Source: an uncultured Caldimonas sp. (lineage in GTDB: Bacteria; Pseudomonadota; Gammaproteobacteria; Burkholderiales; Burkholderiaceae). From it: a DNA stretch of 64,000 bases. The stretch's first letter is position 1, and every line of letters starts with the position of its first letter. The DNA lies in NCBI RefSeq assembly GCF_946480305.1, contig NZ_CAMLJQ010000003.1, positions 62,001-126,000 of the forward strand, read 5' to 3'. The translations under genes were made by a program, and so were the position numbers. This document shows, piece by piece, positions 1-8,535 of the stretch. The notes below the pieces were generated by a model. That model saw only the letters and a list, made by a program, of their open reading frames with translations, did not search any database and was not told the DNA's origin.

Positions 1-549
1 TTGCGCGCCGACGGCGTCGAGGTGCTGCTGCTCACAGGCGACCGTGAGCCGTCGGCACGGCGCGTGGCGGCCGCGCTCGGCATTGCCGACTACCGGGCGC
101 TTGCCTCGCCGGAAGACAAGCTGCGGTCCGTGCAGACGGCCCAGGCGCTGGGCCGCCGCGTGGCGATGGTCGGCGATGGCATCAACGACGGGCCGGTGAT
201 CGCACGCGCCGATGTTTCCATCGCGATGGGGCAGGGTGCGGCGCTCGCACGGGCGCAGGCCGACTTCACGCTGCTGTCGGGTCGTCTGGCCGACGTGGTC
301 GAAGCGCGCCGCCTTGCCGTGCGGACGCTGCGCGTCATCGCGCAGAACCTGGGCTGGGCCGCTGCCTACAACGCGGTGTGCATTCCGCTCGCCTTGCTCG
401 GCTACCTGCCGCCGTGGCTCGCTGGCCTGGGCATGGCGGGCAGCTCGCTGTTCGTGGTCATGAACGCCTGGCGGCTTGCACGGCTGCCGGGCCCGCAGGC
501 TCAGCGTGCGCCTGCGTCGTTGCGGGCCTCGGCCGCCGCTACCTCTTGA
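1..549 (+). CDS. ccoI: Copper-transporting P-type ATPase CcoI, C-terminal part
   Basis: The gene enters from the left edge, so only the last 182 residues are present; the TTG at base 1 is not a real start. The visible part carries the P-domain segment LLTGD, the hinge motif MVGDGINDGPVIARADVSIA and two C-terminal membrane segments, as in heavy-metal P1B ATPases. In this family CcoI moves copper across the inner membrane for the CuB site of cbb3 oxidase. The call as CcoI rather than a general CopA rests on ccoS and ccoN following immediately. The metal-binding domain and the CPC motif lie outside the window. Confidence 0.9.
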   Translation: MRADGVEVLLLTGDREPSARRVAAALGIADYRALASPEDKLRSVQTAQALGRRVAMVGDGINDGPVIARADVSIAMGQGAALARAQADFTLLSGRLADVVEARRLAVRTLRVIAQNLGWAAAYNAVCIPLALLGYLPPWLAGLGMAGSSLFVVMNAWRLARLPGPQAQRAPASLRASAAATS

Positions 550-560
550 GTGACAAAGCG

Positions 561-761
561 ATGGACATCCTCTTCCTGCTGGTGCCGCTGTCGGTGGTGC
601 TCGTGCTTTTCATCATCGCGCTGTTTGCCTGGGCCTTGCAGGGCGGTCAGTTCGACAACGTCGAGCGTGAAGGAGAACGCATCCTGTGGGACGAGGCACC
701 TCCTCAGCGTGCATCGGTTGATGCGGATCAAGCTCCCCCGAAACCCTTTCGCCAACAATGA
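561..761 (+). CDS. ccoS: cbb3 oxidase maturation protein CcoS
   Basis: This 66-residue protein begins MDILFLLVPLSVV, has one N-terminal membrane segment (about residues 3-27) and the family-typical stretch ALQGGQFDNVEREGERIL just after it. CcoS is needed for cofactor insertion into cbb3 oxidase in other bacteria. The ATG at 561 was chosen because homology begins there; a longer frame upstream overlaps ccoI and is not protein-like. The tail after about residue 45 is low in conservation, and its DNA contains the FNR box that probably drives ccoN. Confidence 0.9.
   Translation: MDILFLLVPLSVVLVLFIIALFAWALQGGQFDNVEREGERILWDEAPPQRASVDADQAPPKPFRQQ
718..731 (+). promoter_or_regulatory. FNR box of the ccoNOQP promoter, inside ccoS
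   Basis: TTGATGCGGATCAA is a perfect match to the FNR consensus TTGAT-N4-ATCAA. Its centre (724.5) is 64 bases before the ccoN ATG. A -10-like AACAAT lies at 754-759, exactly 22 bases after the box. That is the spacing of a class II FNR promoter with the site centred at -41.5, which puts the transcript start near 766 and leaves a 23-base leader. The site is embedded in the end of ccoS, so ccoN can be induced at low oxygen independently of ccoIS. Geometry is read from the sequence; activation is inferred. Confidence 0.85.
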
Positions 762-788
762 ATTAGCGATTCAAAAGTGAGAGGTTCC

Positions 789-2240
789 ATGAGTGCCACA
801 TCGACAAATTCCGCCGCGGCGGTGGTGAACTACAGCGACAAGGTCGTTCGTCAGTTCTCCATCATGGCCGTGGTCTGGGGGCTGGTCGGCATGCTGGTTG
901 GCGTCGTCATCGCCGCTCAGCTCGCCTGGCCCGAACTCAACTTCGGCATCCCCTGGCTGAGCTACGGCCGACTGCGCCCGTTGCACACCAACGCCGTGAT
1001 CTTTGCCTTCGGTGGCTGTGCGCTGTTCGCCACCAGCTACTACGTCGTCCAGCGTACCGGTCAGGTCGCGCTGTTCATGCCCAAACTGGCAGCCTTCACC
1101 TTCTGGGGCTGGCAGGCGGTGATCGTCGCCGCGGCGCTGTCGCTGCCGCTCGGCTACACCAGCGGCAAGGAATACGCCGAACTCGAATGGCCCATCGACA
1201 TCCTGATCACGCTGGTGTGGGTGTCGTACGCCATCGTCTTCTTCGGCACCGTGGGCACCCGCCGCGTCAAGCACATCTACGTGGCCAACTGGTTCTACGG
1301 CGGCTTCATCCTCGCGGTGGCCCTGCTGCACCTGGTCAACAGCGCGGCGATTCCGGTGAGCTTCATGAAGAGCTACTCGGCCTACGCCGGCGTGCAGGAC
1401 GCAATGGTGCAGTGGTGGTACGGCCACAACGCGGTCGGCTTCTTCCTGACGGCCGGCTTCCTCGGGATGATGTACTACTTCATCCCCAAGCAGGCCGAGC
1501 GCCCGGTGTATTCGTACCGGCTGTCGATCGTGCACTTCTGGGCGCTGATCTTCACCTACATGTGGGCGGGCCCGCACCACCTGCACTACACCGCGCTGCC
1601 CGACTGGGCGCAGTCGATCGGCATGCTGTTCTCGCTGATCCTGCTGGCGCCGAGCTGGGGCGGCATGATCAACGGCATCATGACCCTCTCGGGCGCGTGG
1701 CACAAGCTGCGTGACGACCCGATCCTGAAGTTCCTGATCGTCTCGCTGTCGTTCTACGGCATGTCGACCTTCGAGGGGCCGATGATGTCGATCAAGACGG
1801 TCAACGCGCTGTCGCACTACACCGACTGGACCGTGGGCCACGTGCACTCCGGCGCGCTCGGCTGGGTGGGCCTGATCTCGATGGGCTCGCTTTACTACCT
1901 GATCCCGCGCCTGTTCGGCCGCAAGCAGATGTACAGCGTGCGCGCGATCGAGCTGCACTTCTGGGTGGCCACGATCGGCATCGTGTTCTACATCGCCGCG
2001 ATGTGGATCGCCGGCGTGATGCAGGGCCTGATGTGGCGCGCGGTCAATGCCGACGGCACGCTCGCCTACAGCTTCGTCGAGAGCGTCAAGGCCACCTATC
2101 CGTTCTACGTGGTGCGCCTGCTGGGCGGTCTGCTGTACCTCGGCGGCATGGTGATCATGGCCTGGAACACGGTGATGACGGTGCGCGCCGGGCTCTCCGG
2201 CCGCTCGGCCCCGCTGCCCGCCGTTGCGGCCCAAGCCTGA
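789..2240 (+). CDS. ccoN: cbb3-type cytochrome c oxidase subunit I
   Basis: This is the catalytic subunit (483 residues, about 12 membrane helices) of the high-affinity terminal oxidase, which reduces O2 to water and pumps protons. Conserved histidines are visible: H66 in LHTNAVIF (heme b), H213 in [11 protein letters not shown] and the H263-H264 pair in [10 protein letters not shown] (CuB), and H351 and H353 in GHVHSG (heme b3 and heme b). The ATG at 789 follows a GAGAGG ribosome site; an in-frame GTG at 777 is the only upstream alternative. First gene of the ccoNOQP run and likely FNR-activated. Confidence 0.98.
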   Translation: MSATSTNSAAAVVNYSDKVVRQFSIMAVVWGLVGMLVGVVIAAQLAWPELNFGIPWLSYGRLRPLHTNAVIFAFGGCALFATSYYVVQRTGQVALFMPKLAAFTFWGWQAVIVAAALSLPLGYTSGKEYAELEWPIDILITLVWVSYAIVFFGTVGTRRVKHIYVANWFYGGFILAVALLHLVNSAAIPVSFMKSYSAYAGVQDAMVQWWYGHNAVGFFLTAGFLGMMYYFIPKQAERPVYSYRLSIVHFWALIFTYMWAGPHHLHYTALPDWAQSIGMLFSLILLAPSWGGMINGIMTLSGAWHKLRDDPILKFLIVSLSFYGMSTFEGPMMSIKTVNALSHYTDWTVGHVHSGALGWVGLISMGSLYYLIPRLFGRKQMYSVRAIELHFWVATIGIVFYIAAMWIAGVMQGLMWRAVNADGTLAYSFVESVKATYPFYVVRLLGGLLYLGGMVIMAWNTVMTVRAGLSGRSAPLPAVAAQA

Positions 2241-2268
2241 CGCAGGTCTTCCATTCGAGGTTCAACAA

Positions 2269-2895
2269 ATGGCTTCGCACAACAAACCCGAAACCTTCTC
2301 CCACGAGAAGATCGAGACCAACAACTTCCTGATGATCGTGCTGATCGTGCTGGTGGTGTCGGTCGGCGGCCTGGTCGAGATCGTGCCGCTGTTCTTCCAG
2401 AAGTCCACCACCGAGGCGGTCACGGGCCTCAAGCCCTACACGCCGCTGCAGCTGGCCGGGCGGGACGTGTACATCCGCGAGGGTTGCTACAACTGCCACT
2501 CGCAGATGATCCGCCCCTTCCGTGCCGAGACACTGCGCTACGGGCACTACTCGGTGGCCGGCGAGTTCGTTTACGACCATCCGTTCCAGTGGGGCTCCAA
2601 GCGCACCGGCCCGGACCTGCACCGCGTGGGCGGCCGCTACAGCGACGAGTGGCACCGCGTGCACCTGAACAACCCGCGCGACGTGGTGCCCGAGTCCAAC
2701 ATGCCGGCCTATCCGTGGCTGGCCAAGAACCTGCTGCAACCCGCCGAGATGGCGCCCAAGCTGAAGGCGCTGCGCACCCTGGGCGTGCCCTACACCGATG
2801 AAGAAATCGCGGGTGCGGCCGATGCCGTCAAGGGCAAGACCGAAATGGACGCCGTGGTGGCCTACCTGCAGGTGCTCGGCACCAGCCTCAAGTAA
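2269..2895 (+). CDS. ccoO: cbb3-type cytochrome c oxidase mono-heme subunit II
   Basis: This 208-residue membrane-anchored mono-heme cytochrome c passes electrons from CcoP toward the CcoN active site. One membrane segment (about residues 22-40) precedes the periplasmic domain. The heme c site is CYNCH (C73, C76, H77), followed by [10 protein letters not shown], and the likely axial Met lies in the SNMPAYPWL segment; all are typical of CcoO. The ATG at 2269 has GAGG eight bases upstream. It sits 28 bases after ccoN and 12 before ccoQ. Heme attachment would need the Ccm system encoded at 47-53 kb. Confidence 0.97.
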   Translation: MASHNKPETFSHEKIETNNFLMIVLIVLVVSVGGLVEIVPLFFQKSTTEAVTGLKPYTPLQLAGRDVYIREGCYNCHSQMIRPFRAETLRYGHYSVAGEFVYDHPFQWGSKRTGPDLHRVGGRYSDEWHRVHLNNPRDVVPESNMPAYPWLAKNLLQPAEMAPKLKALRTLGVPYTDEEIAGAADAVKGKTEMDAVVAYLQVLGTSLK

Positions 2896-2907
2896 GGAGT
2901 GACGAGC

Positions 2908-3051
2908 ATGAGCTTCGACGTCAACGACCTGCGCTCCATCGTCACGGTGGCTTCGCTTGCGGTGTTCCTCGGTATCTGCCTGTGGGCCTATCGCCGCAGC
3001 AATCGCGACCGCTTCGAAGAGGCGGCACGGGTTCCCTTTCAGTCGGAATAA
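2908..3051 (+). CDS. ccoQ: cbb3 oxidase small subunit CcoQ
   Basis: A 47-residue protein (MSFDVNDLRSIVTVASLAVF at its start) with one membrane helix (about residues 10-27) followed by a basic stretch WAYRRSNRDRFEEAA. Length, topology and its place between ccoO and ccoP identify it as CcoQ/FixQ, which stabilises the oxidase complex. A ribosome site AAGGAG lies at 2893-2898, just upstream of the ATG. The sequence itself is too short and variable to identify without the neighbours. Confidence 0.9.
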   Translation: MSFDVNDLRSIVTVASLAVFLGICLWAYRRSNRDRFEEAARVPFQSE

Positions 3052-3066
3052 GGGCCAGGAGTACCT

Positions 3067-4002
3067 ATGAGCGACTTCTTCAACAACGGCTGGTCGATCT
3101 TCATTGCCGTGGCAACGGTGGTGAGCATCGTGGCGTGCCTGCTGCTGCTCATCGTGGCCAGCAAGCGCAAGGTCATGGCAAACGACAACACCACCGGCCA
3201 CGTGTGGGACGACGATCTGCGCGAACTGAACAACCCGCTGCCGCGCTGGTGGATGGTGCTGTTCGTGCTGACCATCGTGTTCGCAGCGGGCTACCTCACC
3301 TTCTATCCCGGCCTGGGCAGCTTCCAGGGCAAGTGGGGCTGGTCGCAAGTCGGCCAGTACAACAGCGAGGTCGAAAAGGCCCGCGCACAGCTCGAACCCA
3401 TTTATGCGCAGTTCGAGGGCATGAGCGTCGAGCAGTTGGGGGCCCACCCGCAGGCCATGGGCATCGGTGAGCGGTTGTTCGTGAACAACTGCGCGCAGTG
3501 CCACGGCTCCGACGCGCGCGGCAGCAAGGGCTTTCCCAATCTGACCGACCCCGACTGGCTTTACGGCGGAGGCCATGAGCAGATCATGGAGACGATCGCC
3601 AAGGGCCGCCATGGGGTGATGCCCCCGATGGCCGCTGCGGTCGGGTCGAGTGACGACGTGCGCAACGTCGCGCACTACGTGCTGAGCCTGTCGGGCAGCC
3701 CGCACAACAGCATCGCCGCTCAACTCGGCAAGTCGAAGTTCGGCGCCTGCGCCGCCTGTCACGGCGCCGACGGCAAGGGCAACCAGGCGCTGGGCGCCCC
3801 GAACCTCACCGACAAGGTGTGGCTGCACGGCTGGGGCGAGCAGGCCATCGTCGCGATGATCACCGGCGGCAAGGACAACCAGATGCCCGCGCACGGCGAC
3901 AAGCTGACGGCCCCGCAGATCCGCGTGCTCGCCGCCTACGTGTGGGGCTTCTCCAACCAACAGCGAATCGCAGGTGCTGCTGCCGACGTGGCCGCCAAGT
4001 GA
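3067..4002 (+). CDS. ccoP: cbb3-type cytochrome c oxidase di-heme subunit III
   Basis: This 311-residue subunit accepts electrons from soluble cytochrome c or the bc1 complex. Two N-terminal membrane segments (about residues 8-31 and 60-80) flank a cytoplasmic loop containing HVWDDDLRELNNPLPRWW, the CcoP hallmark. Two heme c sites follow: CAQCH (C142, C145, H146) and CAACH (C228, C231, H232), each with a downstream NLTD segment. The ATG at 3067 lies 15 bases after ccoQ with AGGAG upstream. Length fits the family. Confidence 0.97.
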   Translation: MSDFFNNGWSIFIAVATVVSIVACLLLLIVASKRKVMANDNTTGHVWDDDLRELNNPLPRWWMVLFVLTIVFAAGYLTFYPGLGSFQGKWGWSQVGQYNSEVEKARAQLEPIYAQFEGMSVEQLGAHPQAMGIGERLFVNNCAQCHGSDARGSKGFPNLTDPDWLYGGGHEQIMETIAKGRHGVMPPMAAAVGSSDDVRNVAHYVLSLSGSPHNSIAAQLGKSKFGACAACHGADGKGNQALGAPNLTDKVWLHGWGEQAIVAMITGGKDNQMPAHGDKLTAPQIRVLAAYVWGFSNQQRIAGAAADVAAK

Positions 4003-4015
4003 CCTGCCTACTGAC

Positions 4016-5476
4016 GTGAACCAAGCCAGATCCAGGGTCATTCCGATCCAGCCCGTTGCCGACGAGGGCGACGCCGCCGAGCAGGTGGTGTCGCTGTACG
4101 AGAAGCAGAAGAAGATCTACCCGCGCTCGGTGAGCGGGTGGTTCATGGGGTGGCGCTGGGCGCTGGTCTGGTTCACGCAGCTCGTCTTCTATGGCCTGCC
4201 GTGGCTGGAATGGAACGGCCGGCAGGCCGTGCTATTCGACCTCTCTTCGCGCAGGTTCTACATCTTCAATCTGGTCCTGTATCCGCAGGACTTCATCTAC
4301 CTCACCGCGCTGCTGGTCATCTCCGCGTTGGGGTTGTTCTTCTTCACGGCGGTCGCCGGGCGCCTGTGGTGCGGCTACGCGTGCCCGCAGACGGTCTACA
4401 CCGAGATCTTCATGTGGGTGGAACGGCGCATCGAAGGCGACCGGATCGCCCGCATGCGGCTGGACGAAGGCCCGTGGACGTTCGAGAAGGTGTGGCGCAA
4501 GACGGCCAAGCAGGCGGCGTGGATCGCCATCGGGCTGTGGACCGGCTTCACCTTCGTAGGCTACTTCACGCCCATCCACACCCTCGCTTCCTCGGCGATG
4601 ACGCTCGGGCTCGGCCCGTGGGAATGGTTCTGGGTGCTGTTCTACGGCTTTGCCACCTACGGCAATGCCGGCTACATGCGCGAGCAGGTGTGCAAATACA
4701 TGTGTCCTTACGCGCGGTTCCAGAGCGCGATGTTCGACAAGGACACGATGGTCATCACCTACGACGAGCAGCGCGGCGACCCACGGGGCTCGCGCTCGCG
4801 CAAGGCCGATCCGAAGCAGCTGGGGCTCGGCGATTGCATCGACTGCACGCTGTGCGTGCAGGTGTGCCCGACCGGCATCGACATCCGTAACGGCCTGCAG
4901 TACGAATGCATCGGTTGTGCTGCCTGCATCGACGTGTGCAACGGCGTGATGGACAAGATGGGCTACGAGCGCGGCCTGATCCGCTATTCCACGCAGAACG
5001 GCATCGCTCAGCGGTGGAGTCGCGCGCAGATGTTCAAGCGCGTGCTCAGGCCGCGTGTGCTGATCTACGGCGCGGTCCTTGGCGCCATCAGCGTCGCGTT
5101 CGTGGTCAGCGTCGCGCTGCGCAGCCCCTTTAAGGTCGACGTGATCCGCGACCGCGGCGCGCTGGCACGCATCGTCGAGGACGGGCGCATCGAGAACGTG
5201 TACCGCCTGCAGATCATGAACAGCACGGAATCGGTGCAGCGCTACAGCGTGTCCGTGGAGGGGTTGCCCGGGATCATGGTCGCGTCCACGCCCGAGGTCG
5301 AGATCGGCCCGGCCGAGGCGCGCTGGTTGGCGGTGCGCGTGCAGCTGCCGCCGGAAGCCGGCTATGAGCTGCAGGGCAAGTCCAGCCCGATCCAGTTCCG
5401 CATCGAGCGTGCCGCCGACGAGGCACATGAGGCCCGCGCGGTCACCGAGAAATCCACCTTCCTTGTGCCGCGATGA
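4016..5476 (+). CDS. ccoG: Cytochrome oxidase accessory protein CcoG (RdxA/FixG family)
   Basis: An inner-membrane iron-sulfur protein of 486 residues. It has about five membrane helices, a CGYACPQ motif, a CKYMCPYARF motif, then two 4Fe-4S cluster motifs CIDCTLCVQVCPTG and CIGCAACIDVC, and a C-terminal immunoglobulin-like FixG domain. In studied relatives CcoG reduces Cu(II) to Cu(I) for cbb3 assembly. The start is uncertain: GTG at 4016 is favoured because it follows the ccoP stop, and a GTG at 3974 would overlap ccoP. It has no strong ribosome site, so it may depend on translation of ccoP. Confidence 0.93.
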   Translation: MNQARSRVIPIQPVADEGDAAEQVVSLYEKQKKIYPRSVSGWFMGWRWALVWFTQLVFYGLPWLEWNGRQAVLFDLSSRRFYIFNLVLYPQDFIYLTALLVISALGLFFFTAVAGRLWCGYACPQTVYTEIFMWVERRIEGDRIARMRLDEGPWTFEKVWRKTAKQAAWIAIGLWTGFTFVGYFTPIHTLASSAMTLGLGPWEWFWVLFYGFATYGNAGYMREQVCKYMCPYARFQSAMFDKDTMVITYDEQRGDPRGSRSRKADPKQLGLGDCIDCTLCVQVCPTGIDIRNGLQYECIGCAACIDVCNGVMDKMGYERGLIRYSTQNGIAQRWSRAQMFKRVLRPRVLIYGAVLGAISVAFVVSVALRSPFKVDVIRDRGALARIVEDGRIENVYRLQIMNSTESVQRYSVSVEGLPGIMVASTPEVEIGPAEARWLAVRVQLPPEAGYELQGKSSPIQFRIERAADEAHEARAVTEKSTFLVPR

Positions 5477-5496
5477 CGGCACGCACAGGAGTTCAC

Positions 5497-5832
5497 ATGA
5501 ATGCGACCGCAACCGCCAACGTTCCGCTGACACCTGCCGCCAGGCCCTGGTGGCGCGAGCCGATGATGTGGCTCGTCGTCGGGGGGCCTGCGGCCGTCAT
5601 CCTGGCCGGCATCGCCACCATCACGCTGGCCGTTTCGCGGCCCGACCCGGTGGTGGCGGAAGACTATTACCGTCGCGGCATCGAGATCAACAAGACGCTG
5701 GAGCTGGAGCGTCAGGCACGCGAGGCCGCAGCCGTCACCGTCGCACCCGAGACCTTGCGCCCCGCCATGCAGGCCCGCAACCACGCGGCGACCCCGGTCG
5801 GCGTACCCGCGGCGCCAGCTCGCCAACCTTGA
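5497..5832 (+). CDS. ccoH: FixH/CcoH family protein
   Basis: A 111-residue protein with one membrane helix (about residues 25-47) and the FixH hallmark SRPDPVVAEDYYRRGIEINK just after it. FixH/CcoH proteins work with the copper ATPase in cbb3 assembly and contact the finished enzyme. The ATG at 5497 has CAGGAG six bases upstream; an ATG at 5473 overlapping the ccoG stop is possible but less well placed. The C-terminal half is Ala/Pro-rich and shorter than in many FixH proteins. Confidence 0.88.
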   Translation: MNATATANVPLTPAARPWWREPMMWLVVGGPAAVILAGIATITLAVSRPDPVVAEDYYRRGIEINKTLELERQAREAAAVTVAPETLRPAMQARNHAATPVGVPAAPARQP

Positions 5833-5845
5833 GGAGAGCAGCGAA

Positions 5846-6142
5846 ATGAGTCAGCGCTGGATGTGGATCGCGTGGCCTGCGTTCCTGGTGGCGGGCGTGC
5901 TCGAGATGCTGGTGTTTGCCGTCGTCGACCCGCACGACCTGCACGGTTTCGACGGTGAACCGCTCGGCTTGTCGCGCTCGGCGATCTACACGCTGGCGTT
6001 TTTCGTGTTCTGGGGCGCAACGATGGTGTCGAGCGCGCTGACCACGCTGCTCGCGATGTCGCCTTTCGAGGTGAACCGGTGCCCGCTGCCTGCCGATGGC
6101 CGGCCGGACGCCTGCCCGAAGCCTGATGCATCGGGCCGCTGA
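5846..6142 (+). CDS. Small inner-membrane protein of the cbb3 operon
   Basis: A 98-residue protein with two clear membrane helices (about residues 6-26 and 49-70) joined by a short loop containing DPHDLHGFDGEPLGLSRSAIY, and a polar tail with two cysteines. GAGGAG precedes the ATG, and the gene follows ccoH by 13 bases, so it is almost certainly the last gene of the cco operon. I do not recognise a characterised family. Its position suggests a role in oxidase assembly or stability, which is inference only. Confidence 0.75.
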   Translation: MSQRWMWIAWPAFLVAGVLEMLVFAVVDPHDLHGFDGEPLGLSRSAIYTLAFFVFWGATMVSSALTTLLAMSPFEVNRCPLPADGRPDACPKPDASGR

Positions 6143-6157
6143 AGTGCCAAGGCGGCC

Positions 6158-7030
6158 TCAGCAGGGCGCGTTGTTGACCAGCTTGCGCAGACCGTCCTGG
6201 TCGACGATGCGGATCTGACGCTGCTTCACCTCGAGCAGGCCGTCGTCCTGGAATTTGGAGAACGTGCGGCTCACGGTTTCGAGCTTCAGCCCGAGGTAGC
6301 TGCCGATCTCCTCGCGCGTCATGCGCAGCACCAGGGACGAAGGCGAGAAACCCCGCGCCTGCAGGCGCTGCGTCAGGTTCAGCAGGAAGGCAGCCAGGCG
6401 TTCTTCGGCACGCATGCTGCCGAGCAGCAGCATCACCCCGTGGTCACGCACGATCTCCCGGCTCATGATCTTGTGGAATTGCCGCTGCAGGTCGTTGAAT
6501 TCGCGCGACAGCGTTTCGAGTTGCGCGTAGGGGATCACGCACACCTGGGAGTCTTCCAGTGCGATGGCATCGCAGGTGTGGCGATCGTGGCTGATCGCGT
6601 CGAGGCCGAGCAGTTCGCCCGCCATCTGGAAACCGGTCACCTGGTCCCGTCCATCTTCGGCCGAAACGCAGGTCTTGAAGAAGCCGGTGCGCACCGCGTA
6701 CAGCGACTGGAACGGCTCTCCGGCGTGGAAGAGGGCATCTCCGCGCTTGACGGTCTTGCGGCTCGCCACGAGCGTGTCGAGTTTTTCGAGATCGGGCCGC
6801 GACAAGCCGACCGGAAGGCACAGCTCGCGCAGGTTGCAGCTCGAGCAGGCCACCTTCAATTCGTTGAGCTTCATCGTCGGACGCACCACTTGCCTGGCAG
6901 GCATTGTCGGCGTCGATGCTGTCGCCCCGCTTGCCGCCTGAGCGCTCTGCTCGGGTTCCGGGCTTGCCTTGTGGCAAGCGTCGGTGAAGGGGCAATCCGG
7001 GACAGGGCGGGGTTTCTTGTCGAGCAGCAT
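6158..7030 (-). CDS. fnr: FNR/ANR-type oxygen-sensing transcription regulator
   Basis: A 290-residue CRP/FNR-family activator that binds an O2-labile 4Fe-4S cluster. Cluster ligands are C62, C65 and C71 (ACSSCNLRELC) plus C164 (SQVCVIP). The 93-residue distance from the third to the fourth cysteine equals that in E. coli FNR. The C-terminal helix-turn-helix contains ETVSRTFSKF, whose E-SR triad reads TTGAT half-sites. An N-terminal extension of about 50 residues with CPFTDACH is longer than in E. coli. The ATG at 7030 was preferred over TTG at 7042. An FNR box upstream suggests self-regulation; it is convergent with the cco operon it probably controls. Confidence 0.95.
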   Translation of the reverse strand: MLLDKKPRPVPDCPFTDACHKASPEPEQSAQAASGATASTPTMPARQVVRPTMKLNELKVACSSCNLRELCLPVGLSRPDLEKLDTLVASRKTVKRGDALFHAGEPFQSLYAVRTGFFKTCVSAEDGRDQVTGFQMAGELLGLDAISHDRHTCDAIALEDSQVCVIPYAQLETLSREFNDLQRQFHKIMSREIVRDHGVMLLLGSMRAEERLAAFLLNLTQRLQARGFSPSSLVLRMTREEIGSYLGLKLETVSRTFSKFQDDGLLEVKQRQIRIVDQDGLRKLVNNAPC

Positions 7031-7081
7031 GATGGTCCTCAAGCAATGCAGGGATTGTTCCTGGGCCTCCGGGCGTGGTCC

Positions 7082-7095
7082 TTGAGTTGCATCAA
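7082..7095. promoter_or_regulatory. FNR box between fnr and hemN
   Basis: TTGAGTTGCATCAA (TTGATGCAACTCAA on the minus strand) matches TTGA-N6-TCAA. On the minus strand, toward fnr, an AACAAT -10-like hexamer lies at 7059-7054, 22 bases from the box. This is the same hexamer at the same distance as in the ccoN promoter and predicts an fnr transcript start near 7047. Toward hemN the same -41.5 geometry puts the start near 7130, only two bases before the hemN ATG. One site could therefore serve both divergent genes. Confidence 0.8.
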
Positions 7096-7131
7096 GTCCG
7101 CGGCATCGTGCTCTGGCACAGTGATCGCACC

Positions 7132-8535
7132 ATGGATCACACCATCGCCCCGTTGACCGCAGACGTGCTCGCCCGTTTCGACGTGCCCGGGCCGCGCTAC
7201 ACCTCGTACCCCACGGCAGACCGGTTCGTGGAGGCGTTCACTGCGACGCAGTACCAGCAGGCGTTGCAGCAGCGGGCCACCGGCGCCGGCGCTGTCGGGG
7301 GCAGAAAGGCGCCGTTGTCCATCTACGTGCACATACCGTTCTGCGAATCGGTGTGCTACTACTGTGCCTGCAACAAGGTCATCACGAAACACCACGAGCG
7401 GGCGACTGAGTACCTGGACGCGCTGGACATCGAGATCGACCTGCACACCCGAGTGCTCGGCACCGAGCAGTCGGTGTCGCAACTGCATCTGGGCGGCGGG
7501 AGCCCCACGTTCCTGAGCGACGCCGAACTCGAACGGCTCATGAAGCGGCTGCGCGAATCGTTTCGGCTGGTCCCGGGCGGGGAATACTCGATCGAGGTCG
7601 ACCCGCGCACCGTCACGCCGGAGCGTCTGGCCCACCTGGCGAAGCTTGGATTCAACCGACTGAGCTTCGGGGTCCAGGATTTCGATCCGGACGTGCAGAA
7701 AGCCGTGCATCGCGTGCAGCCGTATGAGAGCGTGGCGGAGCTGATGCAGGCGGCTCGCTCGCTCGGCTTCGACTCGATCAATGCCGATCTGATCTACGGT
7801 CTGCCAAAGCAAACCCCGGCCACTTTCGCGCGCACGCTCCAGCAGATGAGCGACCTGCGTCCCGATCGGATCGCGCTGTATGCATACGCGCACCTGCCGC
7901 AGCGATTCAAGCCGCAGCGTCGCATCGACGCCGCGGACCTGCCTGCTGCGCGGGACAAGATCGCGATGCTGTCGAGCGCGATCTCCACCTTCCTCGCGCA
8001 CGGGTACGACTACATCGGCATGGACCATTTCGCGCTCCATTCCGACTCGCTGGCGGCAGCCAAGCGGCAGGGGCGCCTGCACCGCAACTTCCAGGGCTAC
8101 AGCACCCAGCCCGACTGCGACCTGCTGGGGCTGGGCGTGTCGGCCATCGGCCGGGTCGGGGCCACCTACAGCCAGAACGCCAAGACGCTTCCCGAGTACT
8201 ACGACGCCTTGCGCCAAGGGCAACTGCCGGTGGTGCGTGGGCTGGCGTTGACGCGCGACGATCTGGTGCGCAGGGCGGTGATCATGGCCCTGATGTGCCA
8301 GGGGCACGTGGTGTTCGAGTCGATCGAGCTGTCGCACCTGGTGGACTTCCGGCGCTACTTCGCGGCGGAGCTGGAGCAGTTGCAGGGGTTGGCCGAGCAG
8401 GGCCTGGTGACGGTGGAGCCCGACGGTGTCCGCGTCACGCCCACGGGCTGGTACTTCGTGCGCGGCGTCGCGATGGTGTTCGATCGCTACCTGCAGGCAG
8501 ACCGCAGCCGCGAGCGCTTCTCCAAGATCATCTGA
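7132..8535 (+). CDS. hemN: Oxygen-independent coproporphyrinogen III oxidase
   Basis: A 467-residue radical SAM enzyme that converts coproporphyrinogen III to protoporphyrinogen IX without O2, supplying heme at low oxygen. The radical SAM cluster motif is CESVCYYC (C71, C75, C78) after YVHIPF, followed by HLGGGSPTFLS and the SFGVQDFDPDVQKAVHR segment typical of true HemN rather than HemW. The C-terminal domain is complete. The ATG at 7132 lies just after the FNR box; no ribosome site stands out. Its stop overlaps the start of the next gene. Confidence 0.96.
   Translation: MDHTIAPLTADVLARFDVPGPRYTSYPTADRFVEAFTATQYQQALQQRATGAGAVGGRKAPLSIYVHIPFCESVCYYCACNKVITKHHERATEYLDALDIEIDLHTRVLGTEQSVSQLHLGGGSPTFLSDAELERLMKRLRESFRLVPGGEYSIEVDPRTVTPERLAHLAKLGFNRLSFGVQDFDPDVQKAVHRVQPYESVAELMQAARSLGFDSINADLIYGLPKQTPATFARTLQQMSDLRPDRIALYAYAHLPQRFKPQRRIDAADLPAARDKIAMLSSAISTFLAHGYDYIGMDHFALHSDSLAAAKRQGRLHRNFQGYSTQPDCDLLGLGVSAIGRVGATYSQNAKTLPEYYDALRQGQLPVVRGLALTRDDLVRRAVIMALMCQGHVVFESIELSHLVDFRRYFAAELEQLQGLAEQGLVTVEPDGVRVTPTGWYFVRGVAMVFDRYLQADRSRERFSKII

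Noticed and set aside
771..2234. A 487-residue minus-strand frame opposite ccoN
   Set aside because: Shadow of ccoN caused by high GC; composition is His/Arg-rich and no family is recognisable.
6134..6158. GGCCGC/GCGGCC hairpin between the cco operon and fnr as a terminator
   Set aside because: The stem is only six pairs with a 13-base loop and no T run, too weak to claim.
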